Assembly (NCBI GenBank): GCA_900772035.1
Contig: CAAGQE010000093.1
Span: forward strand, 1 to 7,037
From: Candidatus Gastranaerophilales bacterium
Lineage (GTDB): Bacteria > Cyanobacteriota > Vampirovibrionia > Gastranaerophilales > Gastranaerophilaceae
DNA: 7,037 bases
Direction of reading: 5' to 3'
The translations under genes were made by a program, and so were the position numbers. This document shows positions 1 to 6,166 of this stretch, piece by piece (the first letter of the stretch is position 1; each line of letters begins with the position of its first letter). The notes under the pieces were generated by a model. That model did no database searches. It was not told where the DNA came from and saw nothing but the letters and a program-made list of their open reading frames with translations.

Positions 1-48
1 CTTACGAGTTCGCTCACTTTGCTCGACTTCACTCTACCGAAAATCCGC

Positions 49-104
49 CAGAATGACGTAAAATATTTACCGTCATACTGAGGCTTTAGCCGAAGTATCT
101 TTCT
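49..104 (+). repeat. Left copy of interspersed palindromic repeat (R1)
   Basis: This 56-base stretch recurs in the same orientation at 6742-6797 with 3 mismatches by eye. Its core at 75-98 folds as ATACT / GA / GGCT, loop TT, AGCC / GA / AGTAT: two short helices separated by symmetrical G-A oppositions. Upstream, CAGAATGACG (49-58) is the end of an inverted partner unit that is complete in the right-hand copy and truncated here. The layout resembles REP/BIME-type intergenic repeats. No coding function is visible, and positions 1-48 before it hold only another repeat fragment (CTACCGAAAATCC, 34-46, found inverted at 6958-6971). Confidence 0.8.
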
Positions 105-113
105 GAAGAAAAA

Positions 114-140
114 TTTTTGTTGGGTCAAGACCCAACTTAC
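114..140 (+). repeat. Short palindromic repeat R2, left copy
   Basis: The core at 119-136 is a perfect inverted repeat, GTTGGGTC-AA-GACCCAAC, flanked by a T run on the left and CTTAC on the right. Related copies lie at 6684-6709 (inverted, 2 differences in 26) and 6809-6835 (direct, 3 differences in 27). It sits just downstream of the XRE gene's stop, so on the minus strand it could act as a hairpin terminator, but the bases after the hairpin are AAAAATTTTT and not an immediate U-tract. Terminator function is therefore weakly supported. Confidence 0.7.
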
Positions 141-157
141 AGATTAGAAAAACAATA

Positions 158-370
158 TTATTTTTCAAAAAACTTACATATAGGGATATTCAATGTTTCT
201 GCAATTAAGACAAGTCTTTTCAAACTTGGTGTTTTCTTTCCCCGTTCAATTTCTGACAAATAGTCAGTAGAAATATTGCAAAGTTCGCTCAATTGTTCTT
301 GCGTTAAATTTTGCTCTTTTCTGTATTTTTTGATATTTTCCTGTATCAATTTAATCGTGCTATTTGTCAT
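158..370 (-). CDS. XRE-family helix-turn-helix transcriptional regulator
   Basis: This 70-residue protein consists almost wholly of a Cro/C1-type (HTH_3) DNA-binding domain at about residues 9-64. The positioning helix LTQEQLSELCNI (22-33) and recognition helix STDYLSEIERGK (34-45) are followed by the family's usual TPSLKRL stretch. It has no ligand-binding or dimerisation extension, so it is a minimal single-domain regulator. It diverges from the HAD gene with 58 bases between start codons, and the two promoters overlap. A 7-bp palindrome is centred on its own start codon, which suggests autoregulation and control of the neighbour (inference). No Shine-Dalgarno precedes the ATG, and the predicted transcript would start only about 8 bases upstream. 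It could also be a solitary housekeeping XRE protein with remote targets. Confidence 0.9.
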   Translation of the reverse strand: MTNSTIKLIQENIKKYRKEQNLTQEQLSELCNISTDYLSEIERGKKTPSLKRLVLIAETLNIPICKFFEK

Positions 371-377
371 ACAAATA
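361..377. promoter_or_regulatory. Candidate operator: palindrome over the XRE start codon
   Basis: TATTTGT-CAT-ACAAATA is a perfect 7-bp inverted repeat with a 3-base centre. The centre is the XRE start codon read on the other strand, and the left arm overlaps the -35 box of the HAD promoter (364-369). A second, weaker inverted repeat, TTTGC-8 bases-GCAAA, lies at 397-414. A small XRE dimer binding here would block both genes, as is common for XRE regulators. Binding is inferred, and AT-rich palindromes can arise by chance. Confidence 0.4.
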
Positions 378-392
378 ATTATGTGTTATATT
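364..392 (+). promoter_or_regulatory. Predicted sigma-70-type promoter of the HAD gene
   Basis: TTGTCA at 364-369 and TATATT at 387-392 are separated by 17 bases; each box matches the consensus at five of six positions. Transcription would begin near 399, about 30 bases before the ATG at 429. The -10 box overlaps that of the opposing XRE promoter, so the two polymerases could not occupy the site together. Confidence 0.6.
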
Positions 393-413
393 TATGTTTG
401 CGTTAACAGGCAA
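385..413 (-). promoter_or_regulatory. Predicted sigma-70-type promoter of the XRE gene
   Basis: Read on the minus strand, TTGCCT (413-408) is followed after 17 bases by TATAAC (390-385). The predicted start near 378 leaves about 8 bases of leader, consistent with the missing Shine-Dalgarno. It overlaps the HAD promoter face to face. Confidence 0.5.
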
Positions 414-428
414 ATAGCACGGATAAGA

Positions 429-758
429 ATGAAAAAGACAATACTAATCGACCTAGACGGAGTGTTGAATGAGTACACGGGATTTTTTGATGAAAAATTT
501 ATACCTCCAATAAAGGTCGGGGCTAAAGTTTTTTTAGAAAGATTAGCCGACTGTTATGAGATAAAATTATTCACTACAAGGAATAAAATACTTGCATCAA
601 AATGGTTAGTTGATAATAATCTCGATGAATTGATTAAAGATGTCACAAATATAAAAGAGCCGTGTTGGGTTTATGTTGATGACAGGAGTATAACATTTGA
701 CGGCGATTTCGATATTTTAAGAGACAAAATCGATAATTTCAAACCTTATTACAAATAA
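429..758 (+). CDS. Small HAD-superfamily phosphatase-like protein
   Basis: This 109-residue protein shows the haloacid dehalogenase motifs in order: motif I DLDGVLN (D8 the expected nucleophile, D10 the acid/base), motif II LFTTRN (T49/T50), and motif IV VYVDDR (D84, D85) for the metal. There is little room for a cap domain, so it is a minimal member, and substrate cannot be predicted. Related small proteins are often annotated as 5'-nucleotidase-like or phage-type HAD hydrolases. The frame stays open back to 276, but that part is antisense to the XRE gene; the predicted start near 399 and the position of motif I support ATG 429. A GGA (421-423) five bases ahead is a modest ribosome site. Its divergent overlap with the XRE gene suggests it is that regulator's target. 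Function is general only. Confidence 0.85.
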   Translation: MKKTILIDLDGVLNEYTGFFDEKFIPPIKVGAKVFLERLADCYEIKLFTTRNKILASKWLVDNNLDELIKDVTNIKEPCWVYVDDRSITFDGDFDILRDKIDNFKPYYK

Positions 759-778
759 CTTTTGAAAGGAATTCTTTA

Positions 779-787
779 TGTTATAAT
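779..787 (+). promoter_or_regulatory. Extended -10 promoter of rqcP
   Basis: TGTTATAAT is a perfect extended -10 (TGn plus TATAAT, hexamer 782-787). No good -35 exists at the usual distance; TTGAAA at 762-767 leaves only 14 bases. Extended -10 sites often do without a -35. Transcription would begin near 794, leaving about 15 bases before the ATG at 809. Only 50 bases separate the HAD stop from the rqcP start and no terminator is seen, so read-through is also possible. Confidence 0.5.
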
Positions 788-808
788 TCATAGAGAAATC
801 GAGGAAAT

Positions 809-1075
809 ATGCGTTTAGACAAATTTTTAAAAGTTTCAAGGTTGATAAAGCGAAGAACGGTTGCGAATGATGTTTCGGACAAAGGCAGAATTTTCGTCAA
901 CGGAAATTCTGCGAAGCCTGCAAAGCAGTTGAAAGAGGGCGATGAAATTACAATTGTTTACGCGGGTGGCGAAACGGTTGTGAAAATCGTGAAAATCCCT
1001 ACGGGAAATGTCTCCGTTCAAGAGGCATCAACGCTTTATACCGTAATAAAAGATTTCAGAGAAAATAATAAATAA
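809..1075 (+). CDS. rqcP: S4-domain RNA-binding protein RqcP (YabO/Hsp15-like)
   Basis: This 88-residue protein opens with MRLDKFLKVSRLIKRR and continues KGRIFVNG, the S4 RNA-binding fold over roughly residues 1-60. The N-terminus matches Bacillus YabO/RqcP almost residue for residue as I remember it. In that family R2 and R16, both present here, contact 23S rRNA helix 69. RqcP works with RqcH on obstructed 50S subunits to support C-terminal alanine tailing of stalled peptides. The start is secured by the strong ribosome site GAGGA (801-805) and by family length. In Bacillus the gene lies beside divIC; here it stands alone with an upstream extended -10 and a hairpin terminator directly at its stop. 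The Hsp15 (HslR) paralogue is the alternative, less likely given the close match and short C-terminus. Confidence 0.93.
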   Translation: MRLDKFLKVSRLIKRRTVANDVSDKGRIFVNGNSAKPAKQLKEGDEITIVYAGGETVVKIVKIPTGNVSVQEASTLYTVIKDFRENNK

Positions 1076-1103
1076 AAAGACAAGACCCGAAAGTCTTGTC
1101 TTT
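1076..1103. terminator. Bidirectional intrinsic terminator between rqcP and tRNA-Thr
   Basis: A perfect 11-bp stem (1076-1086 with 1093-1103) encloses the 6-base loop CCGAAA. On the plus strand it begins right after the rqcP stop and is followed by TATTGTTTTT-like sequence. On the minus strand it lies 15 bases beyond the tRNA 3' end and is followed by TTATTTATTATTTTC. It can thus end both converging transcripts. Confidence 0.88.
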
Positions 1104-1118
1104 ATTGTTTTTGGAAAA

Positions 1119-1191
<73 letters not shown>

Positions 1192-1201
1192 GTTTGATTT
1201 G

Positions 1202-1230
1202 ATTATATTCAATAAAAAGTTTTTTATCAA
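1202..1230 (-). promoter_or_regulatory. Strong sigma-70-type promoter of tRNA-Thr
   Basis: On the minus strand TTGATA (1230-1225), 17 bases and a perfect TATAAT (1207-1202) lie with 10 bases between the -10 and the tRNA 5' end. This is the best promoter in the window. It occupies most of the 48-base gap after the SNF2 stop. I see no convincing terminator for SNF2 there, so SNF2 transcripts may also read into the tRNA. Confidence 0.75.
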
Positions 1231-1239
1231 GTAACAATC

Positions 1240-4200
1240 TTAATCGAGTGAGAAAATATCTTGCAAATCCGCGTAGCTGAGGCTCTTTCCGATATTTCTG
1301 TCAACAGAAATTACCGAATCCACAAGGTTTCTCTTTCTTTGTTTAAGTTTTTGGATTTTTTCTTCGACAGTACCTTTCGTGATAAGTCTGTAAACGAAAA
1401 CCTTTTTCGTTTGACCGATACGGTATGCTCTGTCTGTTGCCTGATCTTCGACGGCGGGGTTCCACCACGGGTCGTAGTGAATTACGTAGTCTGCGCCCGT
1501 AAGGTTCAAGCCTGTTCCGCCCGCTTTCAAACTTACGAGGAAAATCGGTATTGTCGGGTCGGAATTAAATCTTTCGACAATTTCGCCGCGGTTTTTCGTG
1601 CTGCCTGTCAGATATTCGTGCTTAATGCCTTCACGAACGAGCCAAGCCTTAATGATATCAAGCATATCTACGAATTGGCTGAACAGCAAAACTCTGTGTT
1701 TTTCGGCGATAATTTGTTCAAGCATAGACTTTAATTGCTCGAATTTTCCCGAGTGAATTTGTCCTTTTATGCCGTCTTTGTCGTAAAGTTTCGGGTGACA
1801 ACAAATTTGGCGCAAACGCAATAATGCCGAGAAAATCGACAATCTGCTCTTTTCCAAACCGTTTTGTTCGATAGATTTGAAAAGTTCTTCTTTCGTACTG
1901 TCCAAAACTTCGAGATAGAAATCTTTTTGTTCGGGCGTAAGTTCGCAGTATGCGATGTTTTCCACTTTATCGGGCAAATCTTTTGCAACGTCGCGTTTCA
2001 TACGTCTCAAAATGAACGGGTAAATCTGCGATTTCAAACGTTTTTCGACCGTTTTGTCGTCACGTTCCGTAATCGGTGTTACATATCTGTAATTAAATTC
2101 ATTTTCCTCAAACAAAAATCCGGGCATCAAGAAATCGAATACCGACCACAATTCTTCGAGTTTATTTTCAATCGGAGTACCCGAAAGTGCCAATTTGTGC
2201 GTAGAATTGAGTTTCTTAACGCTTTGAGCCGTCATACTGTCGGCATTTTTGATGTTTTGTGATTCGTCGAGGATGATATATCTGAAACTGTGCTTTTGAA
2301 GTTCGTCAATATCACGTCTTACCAAGGCATAACTTGTGATTACGACGTCGTATTTTTCAATATCCTTGAAAAAGTCTTTACGTTCGACGCCCGCGAGCTT
2401 CAAGCATTTCAACCCCGGAACGAATTTCTGAATTTCCGATTCCCAGTTGAAAACGACCGAAGTCGGGCAGATTACCAAGTTCGGAGCACGCTTGTCTTTT
2501 TCCTTTGCTTTTTGCAAAAGGGTTAAAGCCTGCAAGGTTTTTCCAAGCCCCATATCGTCGGCCAAAATACCGTTTAAGCCGTATTGGTACAAGAACCACA
2601 ACCAGCCGAAGCCTTTTGTTTGATATTCACGGAAGTCCGCATTGACACCTTTCGGCAATGTTGCGCTGTCCATTTCCGAGAAAGTCGAAATTTGTTTCCA
2701 GAATTTCGAGAATTTTCTGCTCATTTTAAGTGTCATTTTGAGGTTCTGCATTTCGGAAACAATGCCTGCGCGATAAGTCTTTACGACGTATTTGTTTTCG
2801 TCGTTTCGATAAACATCGATAGTGTTGAAAGACTTCATCAATGAGAAAATTTCCTGTGACGGAAGTTCGACAAAGCCCTTTGAATGAGCCTTGTAATACT
2901 TGTTATTGTCCAAAACGAGTTCGTATAATTCGTTAAACGGGATAATTTCGTCGTCGATTTTTCCGTAAAGTTCAATAACAAAACTGTCTTTTGATTCTTC
3001 GCAAAAATCCAAAGATGCACAGAGTTCAAACGGTTTAGGCGCGAGTTGGAAAAATGCCATGTTGTCTTTTTCTTCAAAAATCCAATCATCACCCGCTTGT
3101 TTTTTATAATAATTGTAAAAATCAATCGCGTTTTCTTTTTCCAAAGCCAAATTGTTTGTTTGCATCGGAGCAAATTTGCAAGCCAAAAGCATCTTGTAAG
3201 CCTGCTCTTCGTGCAATCGGTTTCGTCTTACCCAATAAAGCAAATCCTCTTTCGGCTTTTTGACCGTGACGTAAGCGCTCTTATCCTGCTTGCTGTAAGG
3301 AACTCTCGTTCCGTCGTAATCGAACTCCAATGAGGCTTTCAACGAACCGTCGTAGTCCAAGCCCAAGGTAACGATTTTGAGCGGATGACTTTCTTCAAGT
3401 GTCAATTTGTCAATAACGGGCGCTGTTTCCACCTCTGTAATTTTCTTTAGTTTCGGTAATTCTTCGTAGATGAATTTTGCACCTTCAGCATCTTTTACAT
3501 CGGTAAATGATGCTTTTGTAAGGTTTTGCGGCAATTCGGAAACGGCAATATTTGTCGGGAAAATAATGTTCTTATATCTTCCCCATTGCAATTGTCTTGA
3601 AAAATATCTGACCTCTTCAAACGGTAAGATATCGTCTTTGTCGGGTCGTTTCCAGTAAAGTGCAACAAGTACATTGCCGACCATTGAAAAATTAACCGAC
3701 AAGCCCAAAGTCCAAATGTCATGAACGAATTGCAATCTTGCTTTTGTCTTTCCGTCAATGACTTCTTCCGCCTTTGACATAAGTTTGAAAAACGGGTCGA
3801 ACTTCAAAATCGGAATGTCGTACCAGCCTGCTTTTTTGTCCAATCTTGAACTTTGCATAAGCATTTTAAAGATTTCGACGTTTACTTTTTGGATGAAATT
3901 CAACTCAAAATTCGGTTCGTTTTTTTGTCTCTCAATGAGTTTTTTTAAGACGTTTTCCAAATCTCTGATAACTTTTCCCGTTGTTCTGTCCATAACAAGG
4001 ATTGAGAAAAAGTTTTGTCGTCTTTTCGGATTAAAGTGGAAAATGTACGAGCCTTGCGGATTTGTGCAGGGTTCGGTTTGCTCGTCCGAAAGGTCAACGG
4101 GGATTTTGTATTTTTTTTCTACATATTCGTCAATAAGATGTTTGTCTATCGCCGTTAAACCGAGTGCTATTGTGTGTTTGCACCATTTTTCTTCCAGCGG

Positions 4201-4410
4201 GCATGAGCAACTCGGAACGATTTCGTTCTTTTTAATCGACAAAGATACGTCATAATGGTCTTTAAAGTTGCCTTTAACTTGTGCCTTTATGACATTTCTG
4301 GACATAGTGACGTTTTCAACGAGTTTTTTTTGATAAACTTCGTATCCTCTGCGCCAACTTCCGGGCTTTGCATTGTCTTTCAAATACTTGTGGTTAAAAG
4401 AATTACTCAT
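1240..4410 (-). CDS. SNF2-family helicase/ATPase with N-terminal SWIM zinc finger
   Basis: This 1056-residue protein is full length for the bacterial SWIM-SNF2 type. A SWIM finger lies at residues 68-79 (C68-x-C70-x6-C77-x-H79), then a long region at about 100-580 corresponding to the bacterial SNF2-associated part. The first RecA lobe (about 590-770) has ADDMGLGKT (Walker A, 617-625), DESQ (Walker B, 715-718) and SGTPIEN (743-749). The second lobe (about 885-1020) has GGTGLNL (964-970) and QATDRAYRIGQ (990-1000), with catalytic arginines in place. It should be an ATP-driven DNA translocase that displaces proteins from nucleic acid; the bacterial role and partners are not defined. DESQ instead of DEAH/DEGH is common in this group. 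The ATG is the first possible start, an in-frame TGA lying four codons upstream. It has no Shine-Dalgarno of its own; see the leader and upstream frame. Confidence 0.96.
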   Translation of the reverse strand: MSNSFNHKYLKDNAKPGSWRRGYEVYQKKLVENVTMSRNVIKAQVKGNFKDHYDVSLSIKKNEIVPSCSCPLEEKWCKHTIALGLTAIDKHLIDEYVEKKYKIPVDLSDEQTEPCTNPQGSYIFHFNPKRRQNFFSILVMDRTTGKVIRDLENVLKKLIERQKNEPNFELNFIQKVNVEIFKMLMQSSRLDKKAGWYDIPILKFDPFFKLMSKAEEVIDGKTKARLQFVHDIWTLGLSVNFSMVGNVLVALYWKRPDKDDILPFEEVRYFSRQLQWGRYKNIIFPTNIAVSELPQNLTKASFTDVKDAEGAKFIYEELPKLKKITEVETAPVIDKLTLEESHPLKIVTLGLDYDGSLKASLEFDYDGTRVPYSKQDKSAYVTVKKPKEDLLYWVRRNRLHEEQAYKMLLACKFAPMQTNNLALEKENAIDFYNYYKKQAGDDWIFEEKDNMAFFQLAPKPFELCASLDFCEESKDSFVIELYGKIDDEIIPFNELYELVLDNNKYYKAHSKGFVELPSQEIFSLMKSFNTIDVYRNDENKYVVKTYRAGIVSEMQNLKMTLKMSRKFSKFWKQISTFSEMDSATLPKGVNADFREYQTKGFGWLWFLYQYGLNGILADDMGLGKTLQALTLLQKAKEKDKRAPNLVICPTSVVFNWESEIQKFVPGLKCLKLAGVERKDFFKDIEKYDVVITSYALVRRDIDELQKHSFRYIILDESQNIKNADSMTAQSVKKLNSTHKLALSGTPIENKLEELWSVFDFLMPGFLFEENEFNYRYVTPITERDDKTVEKRLKSQIYPFILRRMKRDVAKDLPDKVENIAYCELTPEQKDFYLEVLDSTKEELFKSIEQNGLEKSRLSIFSALLRLRQICCHPKLYDKDGIKGQIHSGKFEQLKSMLEQIIAEKHRVLLFSQFVDMLDIIKAWLVREGIKHEYLTGSTKNRGEIVERFNSDPTIPIFLVSLKAGGTGLNLTGADYVIHYDPWWNPAVEDQATDRAYRIGQTKKVFVYRLITKGTVEEKIQKLKQRKRNLVDSVISVDRNIGKSLSYADLQDIFSLD

Positions 4411-4423
4411 TCGCTGTTTTCAT
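4403..4423 (-). promoter_or_regulatory. Six-codon upstream reading frame overlapping the SNF2 start
   Basis: ATG AAA ACA GCG AAT GAG TAA (peptide MKTANE) begins 13 bases before the SNF2 ATG in another frame, and its stop lies two bases beyond that ATG. The leader's only Shine-Dalgarno-like sequence, GGATAGGA (4434-4427), is placed for this frame and too far from the SNF2 ATG (16 bases from AGGA). SNF2 may therefore be translated by termination-reinitiation coupling. This is inference from spacing; so short a frame can be accidental. Confidence 0.35.
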
Positions 4424-4479
4424 TATTCCTATCCAAACCCGACAAACTGATTTTACAGTTGCGGATAGGTTTTCCCTAT
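4411..4479 (-). promoter_or_regulatory. Structured 5' leader of the SNF2 gene with alternative pairings
   Basis: In transcript order the leader holds ATAGG (4479-4475), CCTATCC (4469-4463), a small hairpin AACTG/CAGTT (4460-4456 with 4449-4445) and GGATAGG (4434-4428). The CCTAT part can pair with the first ATAGG in a 5-bp hairpin around GAAAA, or all seven bases can pair perfectly with the last segment, enclosing the small hairpin and burying the Shine-Dalgarno-like bases. The two choices exclude each other. It matches no riboswitch class I recognise. Function is unproven. Confidence 0.4.
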
Positions 4480-4485
4480 GTTTTG

Positions 4486-4512
4486 ATTATACACGCTGAA
4501 TTTTAAAATCAA
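4486..4512 (-). promoter_or_regulatory. Predicted promoter of the SNF2 gene
   Basis: A perfect TATAAT (minus strand, 4491-4486) is preceded by TTGATT (4512-4507) at a 15-base spacing, shorter than the ideal 17. The predicted start near 4479 would put the ATAGG hairpin segment at the very 5' end of the transcript and give a leader of about 69 bases. Confidence 0.5.
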
Positions 4513-4533
4513 CATGTTTGCAAAGATTTGTTA

Positions 4534-4562
4534 CTAAAATCGTTGCCGTAAACCGTTTTTAG
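4534..4562. terminator. Weak hairpin downstream of the symporter gene
   Basis: CTAAAATCG (4534-4542) and CGTTTTTAG (4554-4562) form an 8-bp stem with one internal mismatch around an 11-base loop. It lies just beyond the symporter stop on the minus strand. CGTTTT (4554-4559) can alternatively pair with AAAACG (4569-4574). There is no U-tract, so termination is doubtful, although the SNF2 gene evidently has its own promoter just beyond. Confidence 0.25.
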
Positions 4563-4580
4563 TTCTTTAAAACGACTGAT

Positions 4581-5936
4581 TTATTCTACGGTTTTATTCA
4601 ATCTTGTATCAAGGTAAATCTTCGTTTCTTCAACAATAACGCTTGAAAGAGCGATAAGCGCAATCAAGTTCGGAATTGCCATTAATCCGTTTACGATATC
4701 TGCCAAAATCCAAATGACGTCGAGTTTTAAGAAAACACCCATCGCAATCATTATGATAAAAATTATTCTGTAAGGAGTTATTCCTTTTATACCGAAAAGA
4801 TAAACGCAAGCCCTTTCGCCGTAGTAATTCCAGCCCAAAATCGTTGTGAATGCGAAAAGTACGAGAGAAAGCGTGAGAAGATAACTTCCCCAATGACCCA
4901 TACTTTGGACAAAGGCTTGAGTTGTCATTGCGGCGCCGTTTGTGTCACCCGACCAAACGCCCGTTAATACCAAAACCAAACCTGTCATTGAACAAATTAT
5001 AATAGTGTCGATGAAAGTTCCCGTCATTGAGACTAAACCTTGCTCTGACGGATAGTTTGTCTTTGCGGCAGCGGCTGCGATTGGTGCGGAGCCTAAGCCT
5101 GCTTCGTTTGAGAAAATACCTCTTGCAACACCGCTTTGCATTGCGAGCATTATTGTTGAACCTGCAAAACCGCCGACGGCTGCCGAGCCTGTGAATGCAT
5201 CTTTTACTATCAAGGTGATTGCATCGGGTATTGCAGAAATGTTTGAAAGTATTATAAATAGTGAACTTGAGATATATAAAACCGCCATAATCGGTATTAA
5301 TTTTGAAGAAACTTTTGAGATGTTTTTCAAACCGCCGAAAATGATTGAACCTACGATTATTGTCAAAACTATGTTTGTTGTTAATTTTGAGATGCCGAAG
5401 GAGATGTTTATGCTGTCGATAATGGCGTTAACCTGCGGGAAGGTGCCTATTCCGAGAAAGGCGACGAGCATTGTTGCAAAAGCAAAAAATATCGCCAAAG
5501 GCTTGTATTTTTCGCCCATTCCTCGGCGGATGTAGTACATCGGACCGCCCGCGATTTCTCTGTTTTTGTCGAAAGCCCTGTATTTTACAGCGAGAACGCC
5601 TTCTGCATATTTTGTTGCCATACCGAAAAACGCTGCAACCCACATCCAAAATAATGCTCCGGGACCGCCCATTTTGACTGCGGTCGCAACACCGACGATG
5701 TTGCCTGTTCCGACGGTTGATGCAAGTGCAACGCAAAGGGATTTGAAACTCGTAACGTCACCTCTGCCCTTGTTTTCGGCTTTAAAGATTAATTTTAAAG
5801 CCAAAGGAAGTTTAAATACCTGCAAAAAGCCCAATCTTACGGTCAAAAATATACCCGTGCCGATTAAGAGGATTATTAAAGGTAATCCCCAAAGGAATGA
5901 ATCTATTTTGCTTAAAATTGATGATAATACTTCCAT
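4581..5936 (-). CDS. Sodium:alanine symporter, AGCS family
   Basis: This 451-residue integral membrane protein belongs to the alanine/glycine:cation symporter family (AlsT/DagA/YaaJ-like), which imports alanine or glycine with sodium across the inner membrane. Recognisable segments are the first membrane helix (about 14-33), GTGNIVGVATA (76-86), GGPGALFWMWVAAFFGMATKYAEG (90-113), GGPMYYI (130-136) and the strongly conserved SGVARGIFSNEAGLGSAP (268-285). About ten or eleven hydrophobic helices run to residue 435 with no loss of a core motif. The frame extends to 6083, but the extra 49 residues are unlike the family; MEVLSSILSKIDSFLWG is a typical start. The predicted promoter is so close that the transcript would be nearly leaderless, and no Shine-Dalgarno is present. 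Alanine versus glycine preference cannot be read from the sequence. Confidence 0.95.
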   Translation of the reverse strand: MEVLSSILSKIDSFLWGLPLIILLIGTGIFLTVRLGFLQVFKLPLALKLIFKAENKGRGDVTSFKSLCVALASTVGTGNIVGVATAVKMGGPGALFWMWVAAFFGMATKYAEGVLAVKYRAFDKNREIAGGPMYYIRRGMGEKYKPLAIFFAFATMLVAFLGIGTFPQVNAIIDSINISFGISKLTTNIVLTIIVGSIIFGGLKNISKVSSKLIPIMAVLYISSSLFIILSNISAIPDAITLIVKDAFTGSAAVGGFAGSTIMLAMQSGVARGIFSNEAGLGSAPIAAAAAKTNYPSEQGLVSMTGTFIDTIIICSMTGLVLVLTGVWSGDTNGAAMTTQAFVQSMGHWGSYLLTLSLVLFAFTTILGWNYYGERACVYLFGIKGITPYRIIFIIMIAMGVFLKLDVIWILADIVNGLMAIPNLIALIALSSVIVEETKIYLDTRLNKTVE

Positions 5937-5945
5937 TTGTGTTTT

Positions 5946-5974
5946 ATTGTACCATGACAAAAATTTTTTCTTAA
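5946..5974 (-). promoter_or_regulatory. Predicted promoter of the symporter gene
   Basis: On the minus strand TTAAGA (5974-5969, four of six consensus positions), 17 bases and TACAAT (5951-5946, five of six) end 9 bases before the ATG at 5936. Transcription would begin about three bases from the start codon, implying a nearly leaderless mRNA, and would exclude the 49-residue upstream extension of the frame. Confidence 0.45.
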
Positions 5975-6126
5975 AAATTGGAGAATGTTTTTCGGGTGTA
6001 AAAGGTTGCAGGAATGGGGTCGTCCAATATGTAGTTTGTAAAAACCATTGCGTAGATTGAGATTTCGGCATCGGACGCAGCAAACGCGTTTATGTCGGAA
6101 AATTTACAATTCGTTCCACTTGTCAC
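5971..6126 (-). other. Possible 51-codon reading frame or gene remnant
   Basis: A frame from GTG 6126 to TAA 5971 encodes 51 residues including DINAFAASDAEISIYAMVFT and ending RKTFSNF. Its composition looks more protein-like than the competing frames of this gap, and TAG and TGA close it just upstream. I recognise no family, there is no ribosome site, and both ends run into predicted promoters of the neighbouring genes. It could be the remnant of a lost gene's C-terminus, a real short peptide, or chance. Confidence 0.18.
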
Positions 6127-6148
6127 ACCTGTTATTTTTCACTAAAAT
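6120..6148 (+). promoter_or_regulatory. Predicted sigma-70-type promoter of ybaK
   Basis: TTGTCA (6120-6125), 17 bases and TAAAAT (6143-6148) form a good promoter. The start near 6155 gives a very short leader that begins about at the Shine-Dalgarno GAGGAA (6155-6160). The -35 hexamer is identical to that of the HAD gene. Confidence 0.6.
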
Positions 6149-6166
6149 CGTGCTGAGGAAAAAATT

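Noticed and set aside
276..428. N-terminal extension of the HAD protein to 160 residues with a hydrophobic, signal-like start
   Set aside because: It is antisense to the XRE gene, lies upstream of the predicted transcript start, and precedes the canonical DLDGVLN motif by far too much; ATG 429 gives a normal small HAD protein.
158..758. Toxin-antitoxin or phage-defence module formed by XRE and HAD
   Set aside because: The genes are divergent and not in one operon, the HAD protein has an intact phosphatase motif set and no known toxin fold, and no defence gene is nearby.
1192..1239. An intrinsic terminator for SNF2 in the gap before the tRNA
   Set aside because: The only inverted repeat is an A/T-only stem overlapping the tRNA promoter, with no following U-tract.
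1261..4255. Several plus-strand open frames of 60-165 codons opposite the SNF2 gene
   Set aside because: They are shadows of a long intact gene in another frame; their residues are biased (many F, R, S) and show no domain or ribosome site.
4411..4479. A known riboswitch (preQ1, SAM-II or fluoride type) ahead of SNF2
   Set aside because: None of the diagnostic conserved cores of these classes is present; only generic alternative pairings are seen.
5566..6060. A 164-codon plus-strand frame across the symporter start
   Set aside because: It is mostly the antisense shadow of the symporter's conserved N-terminal half, with no domain, promoter or ribosome site.
5937..6083. 49-residue N-terminal extension of the symporter
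   Set aside because: Its composition is unlike the family, the promoter falls inside it, and M at 5936 begins a typical AGCS N-terminus.
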